Source: JAWXCM01 sp034408745 (GTDB lineage Bacteria > Acidobacteriota > Terriglobia > Bryobacterales > Bryobacteraceae). From it: a stretch of DNA of 22,462 nt. This document shows positions 1 through 9,190 of the stretch, piece by piece; within the stretch, counting starts at the first letter, position 1, and every line of letters starts with the position of its first letter. Made by a program: the position numbers and the translations under genes. The stretch is taken from contig JAWXCM010000116.1 in the NCBI GenBank assembly GCA_034408745.1, forward strand, positions 1 to 22,462, written 5' to 3'. The notes under the pieces are model-generated. The model was not told the DNA's origin. It did no database searches and worked only from the letters and a program-made list of their open reading frames with translations.

Positions 1-209
1 ATATCGCAAACACTGATGGCCGCGCTCTTTTTCCCGCGCGCCAGCTCCACCAGCGACGGCCCCGCAACCGGGCTGTCGAGCGCTGCTTCGAGCGCGGCCC
101 GCTCATCGGGAAGCGGCTGCGCCGAACGGGCTTCGAGGAGCCGGTAGTCAAAGCCCTCCGGCAGGTCGAGATCGAGTCCAGTCTTTCCAAAAGCGAAGTG
201 CGAACGCAT
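1..209 (-). CDS. larA: LarA-like protein (lactate racemase family, DUF2088), N-terminal part only
   Basis: The gene runs off the left edge, so only about the first 69 residues are visible, starting at the ATG complementary to 207-209. The start reads MRSHFAFGKTGLDLDLPEGF, followed by a stretch ending VELARGKKSAAISVCD. This is the usual opening of LarA / DUF2088 proteins, which have a (Y/F)GKxGL segment and later an (I/V)xVxDITRP segment; the ITRP part would lie just beyond the edge. Characterised LarA proteins interconvert D- and L-lactate in the cytoplasm with a nickel-pincer cofactor, but the family also holds racemases and epimerases of other 2-hydroxy acids, so the substrate is open. The gene starts 25 bases after the kinase stop on the same strand and is probably the third gene of an operon with the family 2 glycosidase. 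No convincing ribosome binding site is visible. The catalytic histidines and lysine are outside the window. Confidence 0.8.
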   Translation of the reverse strand, partial: MRSHFAFGKTGLDLDLPEGFDYRLLEARSAQPLPDERAALEAALDSPVAGPSLVELARGKKSAAISVCD

Positions 210-234
210 GGCGACACCACGTTAACATGCGCCG

Positions 235-2151
235 CTACCGGTCGAGAATCCACACCTCGGCAGTCGACCGCCGAACCGAAACCACGTACGACCCGTCGGC
301 GGCCCTGGCAGCTCCGGCTACCGGGGGCCAGCGTGGCAAAGCGTAGGGTTCAATGCCAGAAACACGCAGCAAGTCGGGCGGGAGTGGCTCAGACGGCACC
401 TGCCGCCCGGTCCGGACGGGCCCGCCGCCAGCGGTGTTCAGAATCCACCACCCGTCGCCGGCATCCTGAAAAGCCACCCGCGCTCCGCCATCGATCACGC
501 GCAGATCCGTGATGGGAAGCGTATGCGTCCACAGCGGCCGTCCCTTCAGCCTCAGGACCGTCCCATCGCCGACCCATGCCATCGACCCGTCGGGGAACAC
601 GGCCGGGTGCGTCGCGCGAGTCCCTCCCTCACGCAGTTCCTGAAGCGCGCCCGTGCGGGGATCCATGCGCATCAGCCTGTACTGCACGTGTGCGGACGTG
701 AATGCGACAGTCCGGCCGTCCGGTGAAAGGGCAGGGTCCGTGTCGATGCCCGGACCGGCAGTGAGCGGATCGCTGCGACCTGTCCGCGTGTTCGAGATGA
801 CCAGATCGCCGGAGCGTTCCACCACCGCGAGCGTCGAACCCGATGCCACAGGAAAGATCCCGGCAGAGGGCACTTTAGTTCCGCCCGCGGCGCTCACCAC
901 CCACTGCCCGCGTGCGGCAAAGAACTGGATCAGCGAGCCATCGGCTGACCACACCGGCTGCAGGCAGTGACTCTTTTCGAACGTGAGCTGCAGTGGCTGC
1001 GCGTGGCCCGACACCGCACTCACAAAAATCTGCATCACGCCATCCTGCAGAGACGACCATGCGATCATGCGACCATCCGGCGACCAGGCGGGCATGACAT
1101 CCAGCCCGTTGCGCGCCGCAAACAATCGGTAGTCCCGGGCAACCTGCCGCTGGACCGGGGCAGGGAAGCGGCGCCACAACGCCACAGCGGCAAACACCAG
1201 CACCGCGCAAATCAGCATCGCCGCGATCCACCGTGCCGGCAGCGCATAGGACCGGGGCAGAACGGGTGGAGCCTCGACCTCCGCCGGCGGCGCCGTCTCC
1301 TCCTCGGGAACCTCAGTCAGCGCGCCCCGAATCGCCCGCAGCTCGCGCAGCACGTCGTGCATCGACCCGTACCGGTGATCGGGCTCCTTGTGCAGCAGAC
1401 GCCGCACCAGCCACTGGAACAGCGGCGAGCCCGATTCCAGCGGCGGCACTTCTTCCATCAGGATCGCCGAGAGCGTCGACAGCCCGGTCTCACGGCGGAA
1501 TGGCGAGGTGCCGGTCGCCATCTCATACAGGATCAGGCCGAAAGAAAACTGGTCGGTCCAGTAGCTGACGCGAGTGCCTCGCGCCTGCTCCGGACTCATG
1601 TAGGCCGTGGTGCCGATCAGCAGCCCGGGCGTGGTTTCATTGCTGGTCGCGACCGAATCGCTCCGCGCTTCCTCCATCACTTTGGCGATGCCGAAGTCGA
1701 GAATCTTCACGCGCCGGTCGCGAGTCAGCATGATGTTCTCTGGCTTCAGGTCGCGATGGACAATCCCGGCATCGTGCGCCGCCGCGACACCCTCGGCGAT
1801 TTGCAGCGCAATGTCGAGCAGCCGGCCGAGGGGCAGCGTGCCGTGCTCGTTGAGGATGCTCCGGAGCGACTCGCCTTCGATCAACTCTGTGACGATCCAC
1901 GCAATCCCGTCATCCCGGCCGACGTCGTGGACGGTGAGGATGTTCGGATGGTTCAGCGCGCTGACCGCCTGCGCTTCCTGTTCAAAGCGCTGCAGCGCGT
2001 CGACGTCCGCATCGCGTGACGACATCGTCTTGATCGCCACATCGCGGTGCAGACGAGTGTCGCGGGCGCGCCACACCTCACCCATCGCACCGCTTCCAAT
2101 GCGTGTCACGATCTGATACGGGCCGAGCTGGGTACCCGCGGCGAGGGTCAT
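235..2151 (-). CDS. Membrane Hanks-type Ser/Thr protein kinase with C-terminal PD40/TolB-like beta-propeller repeats
   Basis: The 638-residue protein carries a complete N-terminal kinase domain (about residues 12-270). Visible motifs are the glycine loop IGSGAMGEVW (18-27), the ATP-binding Lys41 in VAIK, the catalytic loop HRDLKPEN with Asp134, the metal-binding DFG, and the activation-segment end YMSPEQ. No key residue is missing, so it should be active. A proline- and glutamate-rich linker leads to one membrane helix (WIAAMLICAVLVFAAVALW). The outer part has about four PD40-like blades, for example PAWSPDGRMIAWSS and PALSPDGRTVAFTS. This is the classic layout of acidobacterial kinase-PD40 proteins, in which an outer propeller may sense a ligand and the inner kinase signals. 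The start is 11 bases after the family 2 glycosidase stop, and larA begins 25 bases downstream, so the kinase may sense or regulate sugar use. Its ligand and substrates are unknown. Confidence 0.93.
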   Translation of the reverse strand: MTLAAGTQLGPYQIVTRIGSGAMGEVWRARDTRLHRDVAIKTMSSRDADVDALQRFEQEAQAVSALNHPNILTVHDVGRDDGIAWIVTELIEGESLRSILNEHGTLPLGRLLDIALQIAEGVAAAHDAGIVHRDLKPENIMLTRDRRVKILDFGIAKVMEEARSDSVATSNETTPGLLIGTTAYMSPEQARGTRVSYWTDQFSFGLILYEMATGTSPFRRETGLSTLSAILMEEVPPLESGSPLFQWLVRRLLHKEPDHRYGSMHDVLRELRAIRGALTEVPEEETAPPAEVEAPPVLPRSYALPARWIAAMLICAVLVFAAVALWRRFPAPVQRQVARDYRLFAARNGLDVMPAWSPDGRMIAWSSLQDGVMQIFVSAVSGHAQPLQLTFEKSHCLQPVWSADGSLIQFFAARGQWVVSAAGGTKVPSAGIFPVASGSTLAVVERSGDLVISNTRTGRSDPLTAGPGIDTDPALSPDGRTVAFTSAHVQYRLMRMDPRTGALQELREGGTRATHPAVFPDGSMAWVGDGTVLRLKGRPLWTHTLPITDLRVIDGGARVAFQDAGDGWWILNTAGGGPVRTGRQVPSEPLPPDLLRVSGIEPYALPRWPPVAGAARAADGSYVVSVRRSTAEVWILDR

Positions 2152-2162
2152 TGGAGCGGCGC

Positions 2163-4049
2163 TCAGCGCTTCACCTGGTAGTCCTCAGACGGGATCACGT
2201 AACGCGTACGCTGGTGGCTCATCAGGCGCTCGCGCCAGGCCCATTCCACGGATGGTTCGCGCGATGTCCCCGGGCCCTGCACCGCAATGGCGATGTCCTG
2301 CAGCGGAAACTTTGGCGTGCGGTTGGCGTAGAGCAGGCCATTGGCTTCCTGGTAGGTGTCGGCGAACTGCGTGTAGCAGAACCCCGCCAGCACGCCCAGA
2401 GACCGCACCACGCTGATCAGCTCCATCACCTGGTCGGCAAACGCGTCCTGTGTCTCCGACCGTGTGTAGCCCCATGTCGTCGAGGCATCGGTGGAGTAAG
2501 CGATACCGCCGAACTCCGTCAGCATGATCGGCTGACCGGTGTTGGCGTCCTCGCTCAACAGCAGCAGACGGCCGCCTGGGCGCTCCCGTTTGAACAGACG
2601 CGGCAGGCTTTCGTCATTGCCGTAGCGCCGGGCGATGCGCTCCGGATCGTGGTCGTAATCGTGGATGCCAATGACGTCGGTGGCGACGCTCTCCCAGCCG
2701 TCGTTGCCGATCACCGGGCGCGTGGGGTCCAGCGTTTTGGTGAGGTGATACAGCGACTGCACCCAGTGCCTCTGCGCGGGGCTGTCAGGCAGATCGGGCA
2801 CGCCCCACGATTCGTTGAACGGTACCCACGCAATGATGCACGGGTGGCTCATGTCGCGCTGCATCGCCAGCATCCACTCCTGCGTCAGCCGCTCGACCGA
2901 CTGCCGCGTAAATCGGTAGGCCGACGGCATCTCCTCCCACACCAGCAGCCCGAGCACGTCGGCCCAGTAGAGATAGCGCGGATCCTCTATCTTCTGATGC
3001 TTGCGGACGCCGTTGAAGCCCATGTCCTTGGCCAGTTCCACATCGCGGCGCAGGGCGTCGTCTCCCGGCGCGGTCAGCCCGGTCTCCGGCCAGTACCCCT
3101 GGTCGAGCACCATTCGCAGCTGAAACGGCCGCCCGTTGAGCACAAACTTGTCGCCCTGAATGCCGATCGACCGGAGTGCCGTGTAGCTGCGTGCCTGGTC
3201 GATCAGCTCGCCTCGGCCGCTCCACAGTTTCAGTTCGACTTCGATGAGATGCGGCGTGGACGGCGTCCACAGCAGCTCATTGCGGTAATCGTCGATCCCC
3301 GGATCGGAGAACGCGATGCGCCGGTGGACCTCACCCGCCACCACGGTATAGGTGTCGTCCGCGATGAGCTGATCGCCGCGGCTCAACCTGACGGACATCC
3401 GCAGCCCTTCGCGCCGGCTGCCATGCAGGTGCCCCTCGAAGCCGATTTCCCAGCGCTCCATGATCGGGGTGAACCGCACGTAGCCGATGTAGGTTGCCGG
3501 CACGCGCTCCAGCCAGACCGTTTGCCAGATGCCCGTGGTTCGCGGATACCAGATGGAGTGCGGATTGAGCTGCCAGTCCTGTTTGCCGCGTGGCTTTGAG
3601 AGCTCGGCGGGATCGTCCCAGGCTCGCACCACGATGGTCTGCGGTCCGCCGTCCACCAGGAAGCCAGTGATGTCGAGGGTGAACGGCGTATAACCGCCCT
3701 CGTGTCCGCCGGCGAACTGGCCGTTGATCCAGACGCTGGCCGTATGGTCGACCGCGCCAAAGTGGAGCAGCAGCAACCGGCCATGGGCGAGCGGCTCCAC
3801 CTCCACCGTGCGTCGATACCAGACGGCGCGGAAAAAGCCCGTCTGCCCGATCCCGCTGGCCGGGGTTTCCGGTGTGTAGGGTACCTGAATGGTAGCGTTC
3901 CAGACGACTTCCTGAGGTGCCTGCCACACGCCCTCAGGGTCGAGCGCGAAGTCCCATGCGCCGTTCAGGTCAATCCATTCCTTGCGTTCGAGTTGGGGGC
4001 GGGGATAGCCGTGTTTGTATGGGGTGTCCAAAAAATCTCCGGTCGGCAC
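2163..4049 (-). CDS. Glycoside hydrolase family 2 (beta-galactosidase / beta-glucuronidase type)
   Basis: The 628-residue protein has the three-part family 2 core. An N-terminal jelly roll begins near RKEWIDLNGAWDFALDP and includes the YRRTVEV and GAVDHTASVWINGQ segments. An immunoglobulin-like domain follows, then a TIM barrel. The acid/base Glu413 sits in FNESWG and the nucleophile Glu512 in LTEFGG, about 100 residues apart as expected. Family members hydrolyse terminal beta-galactosides, beta-glucuronides, beta-mannosides and related sugars; specificity cannot be read from these motifs. No signal peptide is seen, so it is probably cytoplasmic and acts on imported oligosaccharides. The start is a GTG directly preceded in frame by a TAA stop, so no longer version is possible; a TTG at codon 7 is the only nearby alternative. 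The kinase gene starts 11 bases after its stop, which suggests co-transcription. The toxin gene lies 77 bases upstream on the same strand. Confidence 0.93.
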   Translation of the reverse strand: MPTGDFLDTPYKHGYPRPQLERKEWIDLNGAWDFALDPEGVWQAPQEVVWNATIQVPYTPETPASGIGQTGFFRAVWYRRTVEVEPLAHGRLLLLHFGAVDHTASVWINGQFAGGHEGGYTPFTLDITGFLVDGGPQTIVVRAWDDPAELSKPRGKQDWQLNPHSIWYPRTTGIWQTVWLERVPATYIGYVRFTPIMERWEIGFEGHLHGSRREGLRMSVRLSRGDQLIADDTYTVVAGEVHRRIAFSDPGIDDYRNELLWTPSTPHLIEVELKLWSGRGELIDQARSYTALRSIGIQGDKFVLNGRPFQLRMVLDQGYWPETGLTAPGDDALRRDVELAKDMGFNGVRKHQKIEDPRYLYWADVLGLLVWEEMPSAYRFTRQSVERLTQEWMLAMQRDMSHPCIIAWVPFNESWGVPDLPDSPAQRHWVQSLYHLTKTLDPTRPVIGNDGWESVATDVIGIHDYDHDPERIARRYGNDESLPRLFKRERPGGRLLLLSEDANTGQPIMLTEFGGIAYSTDASTTWGYTRSETQDAFADQVMELISVVRSLGVLAGFCYTQFADTYQEANGLLYANRTPKFPLQDIAIAVQGPGTSREPSVEWAWRERLMSHQRTRYVIPSEDYQVKR

Positions 4050-4126
4050 TTAGGAGACGCCCCCAGAGGGCTGCTGTTTCCCGCGCTTTTCACCGTGGCG
4101 CAGTCCCACGAACGGTCGGCCCGCCG

Positions 4127-4519
4127 TTACGTGACTACCGGCACCAGCTTCGAGTCAATGATCCGCACATCGGAGGTGACCAGGCGGAGGTTGTGGACGC
4201 GGGCCGTGCACACGATCATCCGGTCGGACGGATCATGCAAACTGCTCCCTGCCGCAGCAAATTCTGCTGCGATCGCGATGGTTATTGGCAGGATCTCAAG
4301 CAGAGGGTGCTCCACAATCTCGGTGAAGAACTCCGGCGCAGACAACCGTACCCGCCCGGCGTCGCTTAGTAGTCCGATCTCAATAAGCGTAATGGCGCTG
4401 ATGGCAACGGGCTCGCCTCTCATCACGGCACTGCGAAGTGCACTAGTCTGCTCCCGCGAAAGTTTGGCCGGCGTCGCGAGCCAGCGGATCAGGATATGAG
4501 TATCCAGCAGCAGCTTCAG
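4127..4519 (-). CDS. vapC: PIN-domain ribonuclease toxin, VapC type
   Basis: The protein has the PIN fold with its acidic residues in order: Asp in KLLLDTHILIRW, Glu in TLIEIG, Asp in HDPSDRMI and Asp in VTSDVRI. Toxins of this family are Mg-dependent endoribonucleases that cut tRNA or other structured RNA when not bound by antitoxin. The start is uncertain. Most family members begin at M-K-L-L-L-D-T. Here that position is a CTG at 4519-4517, whose last two bases are the first two of the antitoxin TGA stop (CTGA overlap), and GGGGAA lies five bases upstream as a plausible ribosome binding site. The alternative is an in-frame ATG at 4552, giving 11 extra residues, a 37-base overlap and a poorer binding site. 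I list the CTG version (130 residues) on family length. The antitoxin gene is directly upstream, which is the usual order for translationally coupled pairs. Confidence 0.85.
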   Translation of the reverse strand: MKLLLDTHILIRWLATPAKLSREQTSALRSAVMRGEPVAISAITLIEIGLLSDAGRVRLSAPEFFTEIVEHPLLEILPITIAIAAEFAAAGSSLHDPSDRMIVCTARVHNLRLVTSDVRIIDSKLVPVVT

Positions 4520-4773
4520 ATGTCTTCCCCAGTTTTCCGGAGAGCGTCCCATAAATGTGAGGAATCCCAGCTCTCCAGATCGTCTGCAATCTCTATCCTC
4601 CCCGCCCAACTTCCTTCGGGCGACTTGAACTTTGGCTGCTTTGGCGGACCGACCGTCGCCAGCGGCTTTCCCCGTTTGGTGACCGTGATGCGCCCGCCGT
4701 TCTGCCCGATATCATCGAGCAGCGACAAGCACTTCGCCTTGAATTCGGTGACGTTAACGATCCGGTGCTTCAC
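4516..4773 (-). CDS. Phd/YefM-family antitoxin
   Basis: The product is 85 residues. It opens with MKHRIVNVTEFKAKCLSLLD and then GGRITVTKRGKPLATVGP, the conserved N-terminal Phd/YefM DNA-binding fold. The C-terminal tail (SWAGRIEIADDLESWDS) is acidic and would wrap the partner toxin. The family represses its own operon by binding DNA as a dimer and neutralises the toxin in the cytoplasm. The start is a GTG at 4773. GGAAG sits only two or three bases before it, an unusually short spacing, and no better start is available. The gene overlaps the VapC-type toxin that follows, so the two form a complete toxin-antitoxin pair. Pairing of a Phd-type antitoxin with a PIN toxin is common despite the mixed names. 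The location between a metabolic operon and aquaporin suggests a small mobile cassette, but no flanking repeats were found. Confidence 0.88.
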   Translation of the reverse strand: MKHRIVNVTEFKAKCLSLLDDIGQNGGRITVTKRGKPLATVGPPKQPKFKSPEGSWAGRIEIADDLESWDSSHLWDALRKTGEDI

Positions 4774-4845
4774 ACTTCCATGGTACCGGAAAACTAAAGC
4801 GGTCAGATGACCAGTTCGCCTCGGCGACGAAATCTTCCGCGCGGG

Positions 4846-5577
4846 TTACTCGGCCGCCGCCATTTTGTCCTGCAGCGTCGGTTCGGGTTCGGTAGCGAAG
4901 ACCGAATACACCGCGCCGGCGATCGCCGCGCCTATGATCGGCGCCACCCAGAACATCCATAGCTGTTCGATTGCCCATCCGCCCACGAACACTGCCGGAC
5001 CCGTGCTGCGCGCCGGATTCACCGACAGATTCGTCACTGGAATTCCAATGAGATGAATAAGCGTCAACCCGAGGCCGATCGCGATCGGCGCGAAGCCCTT
5101 CGGCGCTCGCGTGTCGGTGGCTCCCAGAATGATCATCAGGAACATGAACGTCAGCACCACTTCGGCCGTCAGGCATGCTGCAAAGCTATAGCCACCGGGC
5201 GAATGCGCCCCGTAGCCGTTGGATGCAAATCCACCTGCCAGGTCGAATCCCGCTTTGCCCGCCGCGATCGTGTACAACACTGCCGATCCGGCGATGCCGC
5301 CTAACACCTGCGCGATGACGTACGCGGGCAGTTCCGAAATGGAAAATCGCTTGCCCACAACCAGTCCCACTGAGACGGCGGGATTCAGGTGGCATCCCGA
5401 AATGTGGCCTATAGCAAACGCCATGGTCAGCACCGTCAGGCCGAACGCCAGAGCGACTCCGGCGAATCCGATCCCGAGGCCCGGGAAAGCCGCCGCAAGC
5501 ACCGCGCTCCCGCATCCGCCAAAGACGAGCCAAAAGGTTCCGATAAATTCAGCAAATGCTCTTTTCGACAGGGGCAT
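4846..5577 (-). CDS. aqpZ: Aquaporin, AqpZ type (MIP family)
   Basis: The 243-residue protein has six membrane helices and the two half-helix signatures of the MIP family, HLNPAVS (NPA 65-67) and SVNPARSTGPA (NPA 187-189). The opening FAEFIGTFWLVFGGCGSAVLA and the segment GHISGCHLNPAV are typical of AqpZ. The selectivity-filter residues Phe45, His175 and Arg190 match the water-specific type. The position that is Thr183 in E. coli AqpZ appears to be Leu184 here by my hand alignment, which would make the pore slightly more hydrophobic. The protein should carry water across the inner membrane. Start is the ATG at 5577, with GAGAG about nine bases upstream. It lies 72 bases upstream of the antitoxin start and 188 bases after the E1 gene, all on the minus strand. 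A strong hairpin between E1 and aqpZ suggests it has its own transcript. Confidence 0.94.
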   Translation of the reverse strand: MPLSKRAFAEFIGTFWLVFGGCGSAVLAAAFPGLGIGFAGVALAFGLTVLTMAFAIGHISGCHLNPAVSVGLVVGKRFSISELPAYVIAQVLGGIAGSAVLYTIAAGKAGFDLAGGFASNGYGAHSPGGYSFAACLTAEVVLTFMFLMIILGATDTRAPKGFAPIAIGLGLTLIHLIGIPVTNLSVNPARSTGPAVFVGGWAIEQLWMFWVAPIIGAAIAGAVYSVFATEPEPTLQDKMAAAE

Positions 5578-5712
5578 ACAGACAAGCTCTCTTTCCAGTG
5601 TCGATTACACTCCGCACACTTTACCATGTTCCCAGGCCGGGAAGGTTACGGGTGGATGACGCCCTGTCGGAAGTTTGCAAAAGGCCGGTTGAGTTGACGG
5701 GAAACACCAATT

Positions 5713-5730
5713 GCAGGCCCCCAGGCCTGC
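5713..5730 (-). terminator. Strong GC hairpin after the E1 gene, possible transcription stop
   Basis: GCAGGCC (5713-5719) and GGCCTGC (5724-5730) form a perfect 7-base-pair stem with a 4-base loop. It lies 35 bases beyond the E1 stop on the minus strand and before aqpZ. The bases following it on that strand (AATTGGTGTTT) are not a good T-tract, so it is at best an imperfect intrinsic terminator. It could instead protect the mRNA 3' end or be a small palindromic repeat. Confidence 0.4.
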
Positions 5731-5765
5731 GGCGGACGTCTTGTGCTTGCACCCCCATGTCCGCC

Positions 5766-7871
5766 TCAATAACTAAGAATCCGCTCCGCTTCCGCAATCA
5801 AGTCCTCAGCCTGCGGCAGAATTTCATTCTCCAGATCCGGGTTGTACGCGACCCATGTATCCAGAGCCCCCACCCGACCCACCGGCGCGTCGAGGTGGCC
5901 GAACAGTTCGCTCGCAATCCGCGCCGAGATCTCCGCGCCGTAGCCCCACGACAAACAATCTTCGTGCGCGATAATCACCCGGCTGGTCTTCTCCACCGAC
6001 GCCTTGATCGCCGGCCAGTCGTACGGCGAAAGCGACCGCAGGTCGATCACCTCCACCGTCGTCCCCGGGTGGCGCTGCTCGATTTGCGCGGCAGCGTACA
6101 CAGCACGAAATACCAGAAAGCCGTACGTAATAATGGTCAGCGAACGGCCGCGCTTCACGATGCTCGCCTTACCGAACGGCACCATGAATTCCGGCCCTGG
6201 ATGCGAGGAACGGTTGTACGACTCGCGATACAACCTCTTGTGCTCCAGAAACAGCACTGGATCATCGCACCGAATCGCCGTCCGCAGCAGCCCGCACGCG
6301 TCCAGAGCGTTCGACGGGAACACCACACGAATCCCGGGTATATGCGTGAAAATCGATTCGCCGCACTGGCTGTGGTAAATCGCCCCGCCGTTCAGGTAGC
6401 CGCCGATTGCCGCGCGAATCACAATTGGGCAGGAAAATCCGTTGTTCGACCGCCACCGGATATTCGCCAGCTCGTCGCGAATCTGCATCATCGCGGGCCA
6501 GATGTAATCGAAGAACTGAATCTCCGCCACCGGCTTCAGACCCCTGGTCGCCATTCCAATCGCCCGCCCCACGATGCAAGCCTCGGCGATTGGCGTGTTG
6601 AAACAGCGCCTCGGGCCGAACTGGATCTGGAGCCCGGCAGTTGCCTTGAAAACGCCGCCCTTGCCCTTCACCTCACGCAGACTCTCCTCGCGGCTGCAGT
6701 CGGCGACATCTTCGCCGAAAACCAGCACCGAACTGTCGCGCCGCATCTCCTCAGCCAGCGTGAGATTGATCTCGTCGACCATCGTCCGTGGCTGGCCCGT
6801 AAACACCGGAGGCGAATCGAACTGCGCCGAACTCGGATCCACTACAGGCGAGTACAAATAATCGAGCACGCTCCCGGCAGCCGGCGACGGCGCCAGCATG
6901 GCTCGGTCCGACGCTTCCTGCACCTCGCGGTCGACGTCCGCGATAATGTTCCCAAGCTCCTCGCGGTCGATAAACCCGTTGTCGATCAGGTACTCCGGGA
7001 AACGGGCCAGCGGATCCAAAACCGCTTCATTTGCCCGCTCGGTAGCCGTTTTGTACAGCCGCTCGTCGTCGGACAGCGAGTGCGAGTAGGGCCGAATCAC
7101 ATGCGCGTGCACCATGGCGGGTCCTCGACCCGAACGGCACCACGCCACGGCCTCGGTCATAGCGCCCCACGCCGCCACAAAGTCCGTGCCGTCCACTTCA
7201 CTCACATGCAGGTTTGGAAATCCGCGCACCAGCCGCGAAATGCTGCCGCCCGGCGTCTGGCACTCCACCGGTGTCGAGATCGCGAACCCGTTGTCTTCCA
7301 CCAGAATCAGCAGTGGGAGCTTTTCCAGACACGCCAAATTGAGCGATTCCCAGAATTCGCCCTCGCTCGTCGCTCCCTCCCCGGTGCAAACCAGCGTCAC
7401 CTCGTCCGTTCCTGGACGCAAGTACGACGCGGCGTTCGCGCATCCCACCGACTGCACAAACTGCGTGCCCGTGGGCGACGAGCCCGTGACAATGTGCAGT
7501 TCCGGCGAGCTCCAGTGCGAAGGCATCTGCCGCCCGCCCGACGCGCGGTCGGTCGCAGCGCCCACGGCCTGCAGGAACATTTCCTCGGCAGTCACCCCCA
7601 GCGTCAAAGCCAGAGCGCGGTCACGATAATACGCATAAAACCAGTCGTATCGCGGTTTCAGACTCATCGCGGCGGCGATCTGGATCGCTTCATGGCCGGC
7701 GCCGCTAACCTGAAAATAGATGCGGTTCTGCCGCTTGAGCAGAATCTCCCGGTCGTCGATGCGGCGGGAGGTGTACATCAGCCGAAATGCGCGGATCAGT
7801 TGTTCGCGGTCCAGACCGCATGTAAGGCCCGGAAGTTCGCCCGCGGCCTCACCTGAAACGGGTGTCACCAT
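5766..7871 (-). CDS. Fused 2-oxoacid dehydrogenase E1 component, alpha and beta in one chain
   Basis: The 701-residue protein joins two normally separate subunits. The E1 alpha part (about 20-330) has RIDDREI, the substrate/phosphate region FQVSGAGHEAIQIAAA, and the thiamine-diphosphate motif CTGEGATSEGEF ... VEDNGFAIS (about 162-199). The E1 beta part (about 355-690) has INLTLAEEM, VFGEDVADC, GKGGVFKAT, RCFNTPIAEACIVGRAIGMA and a transketolase C-terminal domain with the DLRSLSPYDW segment. Such enzymes decarboxylate branched-chain 2-oxoacids (or pyruvate) and load the acyl group on a lipoyl E2 protein. The fusion resembles BkdA-BkdB fusions of Bacteroidetes and Acidobacteria more than PdhA/PdhB, so branched-chain substrates are favoured but not proven. 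No E2 or E3 gene is in the window. It is transcribed away from gltA across a 185-base shared upstream region. The start ATG is preceded by GGAGGA about 12 bases upstream. Confidence 0.92.
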   Translation of the reverse strand: MVTPVSGEAAGELPGLTCGLDREQLIRAFRLMYTSRRIDDREILLKRQNRIYFQVSGAGHEAIQIAAAMSLKPRYDWFYAYYRDRALALTLGVTAEEMFLQAVGAATDRASGGRQMPSHWSSPELHIVTGSSPTGTQFVQSVGCANAASYLRPGTDEVTLVCTGEGATSEGEFWESLNLACLEKLPLLILVEDNGFAISTPVECQTPGGSISRLVRGFPNLHVSEVDGTDFVAAWGAMTEAVAWCRSGRGPAMVHAHVIRPYSHSLSDDERLYKTATERANEAVLDPLARFPEYLIDNGFIDREELGNIIADVDREVQEASDRAMLAPSPAAGSVLDYLYSPVVDPSSAQFDSPPVFTGQPRTMVDEINLTLAEEMRRDSSVLVFGEDVADCSREESLREVKGKGGVFKATAGLQIQFGPRRCFNTPIAEACIVGRAIGMATRGLKPVAEIQFFDYIWPAMMQIRDELANIRWRSNNGFSCPIVIRAAIGGYLNGGAIYHSQCGESIFTHIPGIRVVFPSNALDACGLLRTAIRCDDPVLFLEHKRLYRESYNRSSHPGPEFMVPFGKASIVKRGRSLTIITYGFLVFRAVYAAAQIEQRHPGTTVEVIDLRSLSPYDWPAIKASVEKTSRVIIAHEDCLSWGYGAEISARIASELFGHLDAPVGRVGALDTWVAYNPDLENEILPQAEDLIAEAERILSY

Positions 7872-7960
7872 TCAGTGGTGGGGTCCTCCGACTGTCAGTG
7901 TAACCGAACTGTGCAGAGCCAGTGTTTGGGTGAAATTGGCCTGTGGCTCCGGCACACACT

Positions 7961-7969
7961 TGTTATAAT
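7961..7969 (+). promoter_or_regulatory. Extended -10 promoter for gltA-serS
   Basis: TGTTATAAT contains a perfect -10 hexamer (7964-7969) preceded by the TG of an extended -10. No good -35 box stands at 16-18 bases: TTGGCC at 7936-7941 is 22 bases away. An extended -10 can replace a -35, so this is a likely housekeeping-sigma promoter giving a leader of about 80 bases before gltA. The same 185-base gap must hold the promoter of the divergent E1 gene. Confidence 0.6.
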
Positions 7970-8056
7970 TGCCTCGTCACACACGCAGCCAGCTTGCATC
8001 GAATGTACCGGATCACGAGCTGAACACTAGTTTCATAGGAAGGCTGAGGGAGAACC

Positions 8057-9187
<1,131 letters not shown>

Positions 9188-9190
9188 CGC

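Noticed and set aside
2103..3599. Long open frame of 498 codons on the plus strand, antisense to the family 2 glycosidase
   Set aside because: The opposite frame encodes a complete family 2 enzyme with both catalytic glutamates. The plus frame gives Arg/His/Pro-rich sequence without domains, a usual side effect of GC-rich codon use.
5556..7856. 766-codon open frame antisense to the E1 fusion
   Set aside because: It mirrors the E1 gene and has no recognisable motif; the E1 frame has full thiamine-enzyme signatures.
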